Shown here: one piece after another, positions 1 to 10,003 of the stretch
Numbering within the stretch: position 1 is the stretch's first letter
How the letters are laid out: every line of letters begins with the position of its first letter
NCBI GenBank assembly: GCA_905220665.1
Contig: CAJNAR010000015.1
Coordinates: forward strand, 62,001 to 126,000
Length of the DNA stretch: 64,000 nucleotides
Reading direction: 5' to 3'
Source: Albugo candida
Lineage: Eukaryota > Oomycota > Peronosporomycetes > Albuginales > Albuginaceae
Translations under genes and position numbers: made by a program
The notes under the pieces: generated by a model
Seen by the model: the letters and a program-made list of their open reading frames with translations, nothing else
What the model was told of the DNA's origin: nothing
Databases searched by the model: none

Positions 1-61
1 TCCTCATTTTTAGAATAGGATTGGCGAAGCTGTTAGCCAGCTCGATTAAGTATCAGCGGAA

Positions 62-907
62 ATGGTGCACCCAAATCAAAATCAATTTTCAGGATGGGTG
101 TACAAACAAGGAGCTATAGTCAAGACGTGGAAGCGGCGATTCATGGTCTTAAACGGAACCGAACTGAAATATTACAATTCTTCTTCATCAATGAAGACAG
201 AGGAAAAGGGAAGTGTACAAATCCTATCAGTCGAAATGAGCGGCTCCATCCAAAATGGACTTATCGTTTACGGCAAAGGAGGTCGCGTGCTAAAAATGTA
301 CACTGAATCTTTCGTGCTCAACAAAGAGTGGTTTAAAGTGATAACACGGGTGATCTGTACATTGGAGAGTCACTCCGTCATTACTGAACCACAAAACAAC
401 CAGAGAGTGGAAATCAATAATGCGTTTGATTCGATGATACGGGTCAGTTTCGATTCGACAAGAACTTCGACTGAACCGGAGATCCGCTATTCAGGTTGGT
501 TGGTCAAGCAAGGTGGTCGCGTGAAAAACTGGAAGCGAAGGTACTTTTTGTTGCGAGGGGATGTTCTATCGTATTTCGATACAGAAAGTACCGGTGCAGT
601 GGCAAAAGGATTCGGTCACGTTATTCATTCTCAAATACTCTCAAGTAAAACGAATTGCTTAGAAATCCAATTCAGAAACGGCAGAACACTTCACGTCATT
701 GCGGCGTCACAGAAATTGGTTCAAGAATGGCTGCATATACTTTGTGATGTAGCAACGGCGCACAGCAGAGATGATTCTAAACTTGCGAATGTCCAGCATT
801 TTGGCGATAGCCAGCATCAGCCGGATAAAAGTGAGTCCCTTGCTTATTACGCGACAAGAGTGTTGCCTTGTCAAATCGAATCAGATAGAGTTGGATACTG
901 GATTTGA
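62..907 (+). CDS. Tandem pleckstrin-homology (PH) domain protein
   Basis: An uninterrupted 281-residue frame with two PH domains. The first spans about residues 8-100 and opens with GWVYKQG then WKRRFMVL. The second spans about 143-233 and opens with GWLVKQGG then WKRRYFLL, and ends in a typical C-terminal helix (LVQEWLHIL). PH domains bind phosphoinositides or proteins at membranes, so an adaptor role in lipid signalling is likely, but no catalytic domain is present. The two domains resemble each other closely at their starts, which suggests internal duplication. The C-terminal ~45 residues look disordered. The start is the first ATG after the window edge, and an upstream exon cannot be excluded. 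The next gene starts 124 bp downstream on the same strand. Confidence 0.9.
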   Translation: MVHPNQNQFSGWVYKQGAIVKTWKRRFMVLNGTELKYYNSSSSMKTEEKGSVQILSVEMSGSIQNGLIVYGKGGRVLKMYTESFVLNKEWFKVITRVICTLESHSVITEPQNNQRVEINNAFDSMIRVSFDSTRTSTEPEIRYSGWLVKQGGRVKNWKRRYFLLRGDVLSYFDTESTGAVAKGFGHVIHSQILSSKTNCLEIQFRNGRTLHVIAASQKLVQEWLHILCDVATAHSRDDSKLANVQHFGDSQHQPDKSESLAYYATRVLPCQIESDRVGYWI

Positions 908-1031
908 TTCATGAGCCGTTATTGTAGCAGTGATTTTAGATGTTTTGATTGGCTTATTGCATGATAGTTAAGACCAATACCATCCTGTATAGAGAACTGC
1001 AAGAATTGATTCGTCTGTAGTAGACGCTATC

Positions 1032-2559
1032 ATGATAACGACTCGCCGATGCCCTTGCAAACAACCGGTACTTTTAAGGCTCGGATCAGTTGCGTGCCGT
1101 GACTTGAGATCGTTTTCTGACTTCGCTCGAAACTCAAATGTTGAACCTAGTATTTCTCCCGATTTTAATGACATTATCTATCAGCAAGATGCTGGCTTGC
1201 GAATCGTAAAACTGAATCGACCAGAAGCTTTAAATGCGCTTTCCATTCCGATGATTGATCATCTCTACGGAAGATTCAAAAAATTTGAGAAAAACTGGAC
1301 GATAAATGCAGTTATTCTCTCTGGAATGGGTGAGCGTGCGTTTTGCGCAGGAGGTGACATTAAGGCACTTTACGAACAGGGGAAGAATGAAGCAACACGC
1401 CATCTGGTATCGCATGAGAATGTATCATTATTTTGTATATTTCTCATCACATTATTCCATGCAAGGGGAAAAACTTTTTTCGACGAGAGTACGAGCTAAA
1501 CTACTTTCTCGCCACCACTGAGATGCCGATCATATCTTTTCTAAACGGTATCACAATGGGTGGAGGTGCCGGCATATCGATGCATGGAAAATTTGTGGTC
1601 GCGACTGAAAAAACAGTTTTCGCCATGCCAGAAACAGCGATTGGTTTCTTCCCAGATGTCGGTAGCTCCTACTTATTACCACGTCTTGGTCGACGTTTGG
1701 TAGAAGGTGAACATTATAAAGCAGATGTTGGAAAATCGGCTGCCATGGAGGGACAAGGAGTAGGATATTACGATTGACATGACTTGATAGTTTTAACGAC
1801 GTGATGAACTATAGCTAGGGACATTCTTGGCACTTACTGGGGAGCGTCTCAAGGGCCCCGAGGTTATTGGGTTTGGTTTAGCAACACACTATATGGAGTC
1901 CAATGTGTATGATAATTTAATGCATCATCTAACTGGTTTCGACTTTCCAAATGACATGCCACAAGAAGAGCGAGATGAAGCTCTACATGAAGCACTTGAA
2001 GAATTCGAGACTGAAGACGCACAACAAGATATTGACTCGGGTTCGCCCATTGCTATTCTGGGATAAAGTTTTTGTTCTTAATTGATATCTCAGAGTACTT
2101 ACAAACGGTCGAGTCCATATTCGGAGCGAAGAATTCTGATGACACGATGGAAGGAATCTTTTCTCGTCTCAAGGTTATTAGGCTGAAGTCTTGTAATTTG
2201 AGGCTGACTAAAATCTGCTGTAGAGCCACAATTCAGAATGGTCAAAGACCACGCTCGCGACACTGCAAAAAATGTCGCCGCTGAGTCTAAAAGTGACACT
2301 GGAACTGATGCGGGAGGGTGCGCAAAAGTCATGTGAAGATTGTTTTCAAATGGAGTACCGTATTGCATCCCGCATGTTGACGAAATCAGATATGATGGAA
2401 GGCATCCGTTCGATGATCATCGATAAAGATCGCAATCCGAAATGGACGCATGGAAGCGTTGACGACGTCAAAAGAGAAGACGTCTTAGGTTATTTCAATG
2501 CACTCGAGAACGAAGAGGAATTAGTTTTGGGTTTGACACAAGACAATGAATATAAGTAA
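1032..2559 (+). CDS. HIBCH: 3-hydroxyisobutyryl-CoA hydrolase, mitochondrial (5 exons)
   Basis: Proposed exons are 1032-1406, 1466-1699, 1815-2040, 2094-2173 and 2224-2559; all joins keep phase and give 416 residues, close to the family length. The protein is a crotonase-fold thioesterase that frees 3-hydroxyisobutyrate from its CoA ester in valine breakdown. Visible marks are [10 protein letters not shown], the oxyanion-hole motif [58 protein letters not shown] and the C-terminal [17 protein letters not shown]. The first ~35 residues are Arg-rich and lack acidic residues at the start, fitting a mitochondrial presequence. Introns are 50-115 nt. The fourth exon was fixed by the junction that restores [10 protein letters not shown]. 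The identity is secure; exact splice sites are inferred. Confidence 0.93.
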
Positions 2560-2716
2560 AAAGTATTGCACGGCAATTTCTGGCAGTCTGCTTAATATAA
2601 GTCGTATGTCCCGTATTCCCAATTGGGATTGTTATAAATACAATTGAACTGGGACGACATTGGTGATGGAAAATTGAATAACACCTGCGCGTGAAGGTCA
2701 ATTTTGGCAACTTCTA

Positions 2717-4546
2717 ATGTATACGGGCTTTGATCAGATTTGTGACGCATTCGGATCCGAGAGTTTCACCGAAATCAGTAATGTCTCGAGAGCACAAACC
2801 TTGTGTCTTGAAGGAGTGAGCGCGGACGAAAATGCAAACATTTCAAAAGATGACCCAGTAAGCAATACAGACGTTTCGGAGAAATTGAATGCCAAGAGTA
2901 GCGCTTTAGTACATTCTGAATGTACAGCTCGAACCGAAAAGCATGTGCATGTCCCAGCGGATGAAGAAACGGTGAGTATTATCACACCAACCTCCAAAGA
3001 GCATTCCTTCAGGATAAGTAGAAATCTCACTTTTCAGCAATTACTAATCGATGCGGCTTCCTATTGGAGTTTACCCGCATCGCAGGTTGTGCTTCGTGAC
3101 GGTAAAGGAGGTATATGGCCGCATAGCGAGTCTGTTATGGTGACACTGGCTGCAAAGCGAAATAGGAAGATTAAAGTGATACTCGACATCAGACAGACCA
3201 GTTGGGCATCTACTTTTGCACATCTTGAGGAAGCATGTAACAGCAAACGAGACCAAATTGCACCATTTTCTAAATCATTACCTATATCAAACGCTTCTTC
3301 TACTTTGTATAAAGATTTGTGGGGTATTTTCACATTTTACTGCGTACAAGGAGGCGACTTGCAGGTGGATCTCATGAAGGCACATCAGTTTACAAAGCTG
3401 CTGCAGGATTGCCAATTGCTGAACAAAGTTGTCAAGCTCGAAATTATGTCGATAATCTACAACGGCGAGATCAATGGCAAAGTGCAACTTAATTTCGAAG
3501 AGTTTTTGAATCTGATTTCGAGAATTGCAAAATTGGCAATCACAAAGAAATTGAAATGTATTCAAGGGTGCAAGAAAGAGGAGGAAGCAGTATATCAATT
3601 GGTGGTTGATCACATATTGCCTAAAGCTTGTCGATGGCCACAAGAAGAGTGGGAGGTCAGTACGATCAAAATTCATCAGAGAGAAGTCATAGTGTTTTTC
3701 TTTGGGCATTTGAAAGCATTGCTTGCAATATTCATCTTCTACGCTCGATCATATCATAAGAATCCTGCGACAGGTATGCGTGAGTTTTACATGTCATACC
3801 AAAATTTCCAGCGATTTATCAATGATTTTCTATTCGCCAAACTTCAGCTATCAACAGTGAGTTGTGCGCAGATTTTTCTTGCAGCTTGTTGCAGCTGTCC
3901 TTTCCACGTGCCAATATACCATACCGTCGATAAAGATACAAAGGTGCTGGATCCAGAGTCAAGGAGCATAAAAGCATTTGTCGCTACAAAAGACGTGGAA
4001 GAGACTCGAATTGCCACTATTCGAGATTTGATTTCAACCTCGGGAGTTGTTGTTGCTTACACATTTCCCGCATCTCTGGAGAACAGGGCAACCTGTATGG
4101 GGTTTTCAGCGTTCATCGATTTTCTTGGTCGTGCAAGTCTTACCGCATACACGAAATCGGACACTATCTCGTGTGTCAAAGCTCTCATCCATCATGTATG
4201 CAGTGAAGCTACACACGCACGTGTGATGGAGATTATTGAAAATCATGGTAGCTCTTGTGTACATGCAAATACCTTCTACATGGGCACAGCCGCACTCAAA
4301 TCAAAGTTTTTCAAAGCGTGGAAAGAAGAAGGTTTTCCCGACTACCTGGCCGCGAACGTTGATGTTGCGCGTCGTCCGGAAAGGGCGGTGCACAGGAAGG
4401 CAAGATTATTGCATCAACGGGCAGCGATGGGTAAAAATTTAGCCATAACATCTTTTCAATACGATAGCGCTGTCAGTAATAAAGCGTCAGGAAGTGGTAG
4501 AGCGATGCTGGATCGTGTGTTGAAAAGTAGAATAATTGCTAAGTAA
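2717..4546 (+). CDS. p25-alpha/TPPP-like domain protein
   Basis: An uninterrupted 609-residue frame. Residues about 195-275 hold a pattern like the p25-alpha (TPPP) fold: LWGIFTFYC, then FTKLLQDCQLL, then LNFEEFLNLISRIA. That family includes tubulin-binding and flagellum-associated proteins. The first ~100 residues are polar and probably disordered, followed by a possible ubiquitin-like or DIX-like segment (LTFQQLLIDAASYW). The C-terminal half is helical with a Cys-rich stretch (AACCSCPF) and a basic end. A cytoskeletal or flagellar role would fit a zoospore-forming organism but is only inference. No introns are needed. It follows the hydrolase gene by 157 bp on the same strand. Confidence 0.75.
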   Translation: MYTGFDQICDAFGSESFTEISNVSRAQTLCLEGVSADENANISKDDPVSNTDVSEKLNAKSSALVHSECTARTEKHVHVPADEETVSIITPTSKEHSFRISRNLTFQQLLIDAASYWSLPASQVVLRDGKGGIWPHSESVMVTLAAKRNRKIKVILDIRQTSWASTFAHLEEACNSKRDQIAPFSKSLPISNASSTLYKDLWGIFTFYCVQGGDLQVDLMKAHQFTKLLQDCQLLNKVVKLEIMSIIYNGEINGKVQLNFEEFLNLISRIAKLAITKKLKCIQGCKKEEEAVYQLVVDHILPKACRWPQEEWEVSTIKIHQREVIVFFFGHLKALLAIFIFYARSYHKNPATGMREFYMSYQNFQRFINDFLFAKLQLSTVSCAQIFLAACCSCPFHVPIYHTVDKDTKVLDPESRSIKAFVATKDVEETRIATIRDLISTSGVVVAYTFPASLENRATCMGFSAFIDFLGRASLTAYTKSDTISCVKALIHHVCSEATHARVMEIIENHGSSCVHANTFYMGTAALKSKFFKAWKEEGFPDYLAANVDVARRPERAVHRKARLLHQRAAMGKNLAITSFQYDSAVSNKASGSGRAMLDRVLKSRIIAK

Positions 4547-4719
4547 AGAACTCCTAAACTTACACATAAAGCGAACGAGTCTAGCAGGTATTCAGTTTAT
4601 ATGTTTGCCAAGGTACGACTCCATTTCGGGTATCAATATCTCGATCACACACGACAACGAAAAATCTATAGTTACTGCTCGCAAAAAGCTAAAAGCACTC
4701 GTAATCCTGATCGAATATC

Positions 4720-7054
4720 ATGGGTAAGTCAGCATGTAGCTAGTTGAATCACGTTTCCCTTCTAATTTGAAAGCATGCAATTACTTTTTACCAAGTGGAA
4801 GAAGAAGAGATTCATCCCTTGAAACTTTTGATGGAAGATATGAATAGCGACGAGCCAGAAACAAGAATCAAGTCAATGAGAAAGCTTAAAACGGTTGCGC
4901 AAGCTCTTGGGCATGATCGAACGCGCTGCGAGTTGATTCCCTTTCTTCGGGGTATGCTGACCAATAAACCAAAAAGCTTTGCATTCTCAGAGTAATGTTT
5001 TTGTAGATTCGACCGATAATGATGATGAAATACTTGTTGCTCTTGCTGAAGAAGTTGGCGATTTTGTGGACCTTGTGGGTGGTCCCGCTCACGCAGCGAT
5101 TTTGGTGGATCCACTTGAGGTGCTCGCTGGGATTGAAGAAACTGTCGTACGCGATCGAGTATGTCATTGATGATTGAGAATTTTGATAACATGAGGTTAA
5201 AACATCGTTCAGGCAGTACAATCCTTACAGAAAGTCATAAAAGCAGTACCAAATGTTGGGGAAGTGATGGTTCCACTACTGAGAAGATTGGTCGAAGGCG
5301 ATTGGTTCACGTCCCGTGTGTCTGCTTGCTCTCTATTCGCTCCAATTTATTCGCGTCTAGTGGATGTAGGACAAAAGAAGCAAGTAAGAGAGTACGTGAA
5401 GCTCTGACATACTTGGGTGTGTTAATAACTAATTCTGTACTGCGCAGACTATTCAGTGTTGCCTGCAGTGATGAAACACCAATGGTGCGTCGGGCAGCTG
5501 CATCAAATATTGGAGTAAGAATTGTTCTTGATCAGAGAGTACTCAAACTCAGCTACATGTTTTTTATTTCAGAAAGTTGCAGCCAATGTAGAGCAGGAAT
5601 TCGTGGTCACCCTGATTGTCCAGCTATTCAAGACACTAACCTCTGATGACCAAGATAGTGTTCGTCTGCTAGCGATTGAAAACTGCGCGGCAATCGCTGA
5701 ACTGTTATCTCCTGAAGAGAATCAACAGCATATATTACCGGTTGTTAAAACTTCCGCGGAAGATCGATCTTGGCGAGTTCGATATAGTATTGCGAAAGAT
5801 TTCTTCCCGGTCTGTTTGGCAGTGTTCTTCCCTAGCAGCCTTTAGTCATGGTGAGATTTGTTTGATGCATGTTGTAGCTTTCAAGAGCCATGGGATCCCA
5901 GATTACAGAGAGTGAATTGCTGCATTGCTTCACCACACTTCTTCAAGTCAGTTCACAAAGTATTTGTACCTGGCTTGTGATTGACATGTTTTTAGGATAC
6001 CGAAGCCGAAGTGAGAGCTGCGAGCGCAAAAAACATACCAGGGTACATCACGATTGTCAAATATGACTTATTCAACAATGAGGTCATACCTTTGCTCTCA
6101 AATCTGGCACAAGATACTGCACCAAATGTTCGAAGTACGTCTTGCGTAATGCCGTTTTGAAACACGAATGACAAACTTGATAATGATAAGCTGCCGTATC
6201 GATTTCCTGTATGGAACTTGCACCAAAGCTTGGAGAAGCAGCTGCGAAAACTTCTTTGTCACCAATGTTGCTTCTCTTTCTCCGAGACGAGGTTGTGGAT
6301 GTACGTCTCAACATTCTGAAACGTATGGAAAATCTGGCGCCATGGATGTCGTCGTTCGAAGACGTGTTTCTACCAGCTATAGCCGATCTTGCTAGGGATT
6401 TACAATGGAGGGTACGCGAAGCGGTCGTCTTGTCTATTCCTTCATTGGTGGGATCTCTGGTGGGTGTGAGTTATTGGAATTTCTTGTACGTTTTGTTATA
6501 ATGCAGTCTTGATTTAGGGAACGCAATATTTCCAAGAGCATTTACTTGATATCTATTTGAATGCTTATTCCGATATGGTTGGCGAAGTTCGTCTGAGTGC
6601 GACTAAAATTCTTCCACAACTTGTGAATACAGCTGGAAATGAGTTTATGTTGCAACATGTTCTTCCACGACTGACCGCGATCTTGGAAAAGTCGATCATT
6701 TATCAAGAACGAGTTAATGTTTTGCATGCTCTTGAACAACTCGCCTCGGAAAGCGCATCAGGAGAACTACTGAACGGCTCTATAACACTGGCGATACGTG
6801 GAGCGCAAGATAAAATCCCGAATGTCAGATTCGTTGCCTCGAAAACTCTGAAAGAGCTTAGCAAACACACCGATGCGACCGTGATTGCAACACAAGTCAG
6901 GTATAATCAATATTGTGGCGATTGCCATATTAATCAGACCAAAAGGCTGATTCTATTTTCAATTGTGGATAGGCCGTGTCTCATGGAGCTGCTCAACGAT
7001 GCGGATACCGATGTAAAGTATTATTCTTCAGTAGCTCTAGATGCGGTACAATGA
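4720..7054 (+). CDS. PP2A 65 kDa regulatory (scaffold) subunit A, HEAT-repeat protein (~12 exons)
   Basis: Proposed exons are 4720-4723, 4796-4951, 5007-5158, 5213-5379, 5448-5514, 5573-5809, 5836-5850 (micro-exon, uncertain), 5878-5946, 5996-6134, 6191-6459, 6518-6900 and 6973-7054. They keep phase throughout and give 579 residues, near the usual ~590. The protein is the HEAT-repeat scaffold that links the PP2A catalytic and regulatory B subunits. Family marks include IHPLKLLMEDM, EGDWFTSRVSACSLF, SDETPMVRRAAASNIG, WRVRYSIAKDF, EAEVRAAASKNIPGY and DLQWRVREAVVLSIP. The first exon holds only ATG plus one base. The intron at 5380-5447 appears to use a GC donor (GCAAGT), because no GT restores the required phase. 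The micro-exon is the weakest part of the model. Confidence 0.93.
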
Positions 7055-7141
7055 TAAAAAAAGAGTTTCTATTGAAGAATCTTTCTGCCTTTGTATATAC
7101 AAGCAATACGAATGTTGACGTGCGGGCCCTGAACCTGGTCT

Positions 7142-7864
7142 CTACGCGGCGTGAAAATACGGCATTACTATCTTCTCAATGAAATACCGATGCCAGCGAT
7201 CATCTTGTGTGAGTTCTGGGTGGAACGCGGTGACCAGAATGTTCTCCTACGTGGAATTGTTAGGAACGAATCAATTTTGTAATTGCTTTACCTTGCGAGC
7301 TGAGATTATAACATCACTCGGATCTGACTTGTCCTCTGGAGTACCGCTAAGTCTGGACAAAATTTGTATTTTATCAGCACTGTTCTCATCGATGGATACA
7401 ATAGCAGGTGCTCGAATAAATATCGCTTTGTACGGCTCTGTATTGAACTCTGGCGGTCCATCAATGTACTTTTCAAAGCTTCGGATCTGAGCACCAAAAA
7501 AATTGCGCGAAATCTGGACTTTTAATCCGCCGATGAGGTTTTGACCACCCTCTTCGCTGTGCTTTGCATCCTCACACAGCATAATCATACCAGCGCAAGT
7601 TCCCCAAATAGGTTTGCTGTTTACAAGAGTCCAATTGCGCAGAGAGTCGAGTAAGTTGCATTCGGCTGCGAGTTTGCCAATCGTGGTGCTTTCCCCACCT
7701 GGAAGAATAATCGCATCGAGCGATTCGATCTCTTCTGGTAGACGAACTTCGATAAGGTCTAATGTATAGTTGTTCTGCGTCTTTTCCAGTTGCTTCAGTA
7801 TCTCAATATGTTCTTTAAATGACCCTTGTAAGGCTAGTACACCAACACGAAGCTTTGGTGTCAT
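7142..7864 (-). CDS. PdxT, glutaminase subunit of pyridoxal 5'-phosphate synthase (2 exons)
   Basis: Exons 7292-7864 and 7142-7246 join in phase to 225 residues, the usual PdxT (fungal SNO) size. The class I glutamine amidotransferase supplies ammonia to PdxS/SNZ for making vitamin B6. It shows [10 protein letters not shown] at the start, [12 protein letters not shown], the nucleophile motif GTCAGM, and a second-exon motif [14 protein letters not shown] that supplies the catalytic His and Glu. Without the 45-nt intron the frame ends early and lacks the His-Glu pair. The open frame extends upstream to 7981, but that extension overlaps the first exon of the opposite-strand WD40 gene, so the internal Met at 7864 is preferred. 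The partner synthase subunit is not in this window. Confidence 0.93.
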
Positions 7865-7932
7865 TTGCTTGCAGAAGTTTATACGATATACTGATTTATT
7901 TATTGGTTTTGAAAGCTTTATCGCTTGATAAA
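7865..7932. promoter_or_regulatory. Shared 68-bp intergenic region between divergent genes
   Basis: It lies between the start of PdxT (minus) and that of the coiled-coil/WD40 gene (plus). It is AT-rich and too short for two separate promoters, so the two starts probably share elements. No specific motif was identified. Confidence 0.5.
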
Positions 7933-9869
7933 ATGGCTTCGGATGCGTACTTGCGCTCCCAATATGAGGTTTTGTGTTCAATGCAAGCCTAAAATTGCTT
8001 TGGCTTCACTTGATCTGATTACACCCTTCAGGCTTTATTGAAAGAAAACAAATTGCTGAAGCAAAATGTCGATGTGCTGGATCGTGAAAACTATGATCTT
8101 AAGCGCTCAGTTTATGAATTAAGCCTCAAGTATAAAGCAAAAAAGCTCGGTTCTGTCTGACGAACTGAGCGTCTTTGCATTATTCAGAGTGGATGCTGTC
8201 CAAAACGCTCTGCTTAAAGTCACTGGACGTTTAGGGGGCAAAGCTGCGACGTCAGTCTCAAGTGGAAATGGTTCGAATGTTACGCATGTACCGCGCATTG
8301 CGTCCGATGCATTAGAACCTTTTCAAGTCAAAAATTTGCTAACTTCCAACCCTTTGGCGACGGAAAATTCACCGAGTACTTTGTTCCTCGAGGAAGATTC
8401 TGACGCAGCACGCAAGAAACAGCAAATAGGCAAAGAAGAGCAGGATGAACTTGGTGACGATCGAGTCTTCTTTGCAAAATCGGAGCTTCGGGCACATACT
8501 GGCGCTGTTTATACGGCCAAATTCTCGCCTTCAGGACGGATCTTGGCTTCCGGATCTTTGGACTGTAAAATAATGCTCTGGGATCTCACAACAAAAGCAA
8601 ATCAGCAGCAAATTGCATCACTCACTCAGCATCAACAACTCGTTATCGATGTGAGCTGGTCGGACGATAGCTCCAAACTTGTATCAGCTTCTTATGACCA
8701 TACGGTTAAATTGTGGGATGTCGAGAAAGCAGAGCAAATAACTAGCTACAATATAGAAGGTCTTGTGCAATGCGTTTCTATGAAGTCTACGGGTAAGCTT
8801 TCTCTGTTAATGTATCAAGATAGTCCCATTCGAGCTCTTTGGTAACAGATGACGGCCATTTTTTGTGTGGAACGAGCAAAAATACGATTCATGAATGCGA
8901 TACGCGATCTGATAACATCACTCGGTACATTTATCCCATCGATTTAGTTACCAAAACAGTAGCTTGTATCGATTGACTTACTGATCAAAGTGCATGGAAA
9001 AATGATGCCATGATCAACACGATCTATTCATCTTTCTGCGGACAGTACTTTATCACAGGGGACAGTAAGGTGAGGACGTAGGTTGATACGAGTAAATTGG
9101 TACTGAAGGATTATCTTAAGGGTATGATCAAGACCTGGGACGTTCGAATGGATTCTTGCATCGAAGATCTCACACGAGTGAATGATTCCGACAATCATGC
9201 GATTTCCCACATTCACGTCTCACCCTCCGGACTTGACTCCCAAGGGAACGACGAGGATGGTCGTTTCCTAGCAGTGAATAGTTACGACAACATTTTACGC
9301 GTGTACGACCGCCGCTTTAAACTGATCAGCAGCTCACACGGACAGGATCAGCTACAGCTCTCATATGTTCTAACAGGTAACATCAACACGCCCGGATCGT
9401 AATCTGGTAAACGTGTTTGCTCTTAGGTCACAGAAATAAAAACTGGCCCATCAAAAGTGCCTTTTTCCGGGGTGAAGGTTACAAGTATAAGCTGAATCTG
9501 CCGCACACTCATCGCTCGCAGAGAAAAATTGACAGTGACGCCGAAAGCTACCAAGACAGGTATGAAATTCTAACAAAAGTTGACAAGAAGCTCCCTTTTT
9601 ATTTCCCAAGTGGTCATGTCGAAGCGGCTCAAGAACGCATGCTTCTCGCGACTGGGAGCGCGGATAACAAGATCTACATTCACGACGTAAGCGTTAAGCA
9701 TCCCAATGCGAAGCCGACCCCATTCCTGCTCCAAAGACTTGACGCGCACTCAGACCGTGTATATTGCGTGGATTTTCATCCAGCTGAACCCATTTTGGCT
9801 TCAGCTTCCGCAGACTCCACCATTAAGATATGGCTTCCTAAGGTAACAACTAGAAGAGTACGGAAATGA
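7933..9869 (+). CDS. Coiled-coil plus WD40-repeat protein (7 exons)
   Basis: Proposed exons are 7933-7968, 8032-8149, 8190-8792, 8849-8924, 8991-9069, 9121-9376 and 9427-9869; all phases agree and give 536 residues. Residues ~1-60 form a coiled coil (ALLKENKLLKQNV, LDRENYDLKRSVYEL). The rest is a beta-propeller with clear WD units: SGRILASGSLDCKIMLWDL, SASYDHTVKLWDV, GMIKTWDVR, FLAVNSYDNILRVYD and ASASADSTIKIW. The layout, with a GH-x-N-K-N segment before the last repeats, resembles WDR5-like propellers, but the long coiled-coil N-terminus is unlike WDR5. The precise partner is unknown. Exon 1 codes for only 12 residues and starts 68 bp from the opposite-strand PdxT start. Confidence 0.85.
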
Positions 9870-10003
9870 AATACACTGATGAAAAAACTTTAAAATTTAA
9901 TAACCAAAAGATTGTCGGGTCGACAACCAGTAGACTCTGTGTACTTGTATCAAAAGTAGACACGAACTTTGCGGCTCATTTGACTGCCCGACTTCTGGCG
10001 ATG

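Noticed and set aside
7271..7981. PdxT as a single exon of 236 residues starting at 7,981
   Set aside because: That version lacks the catalytic His-Glu motif, which is in the second exon, and its N-terminal extension overlaps the first WD40 exon.
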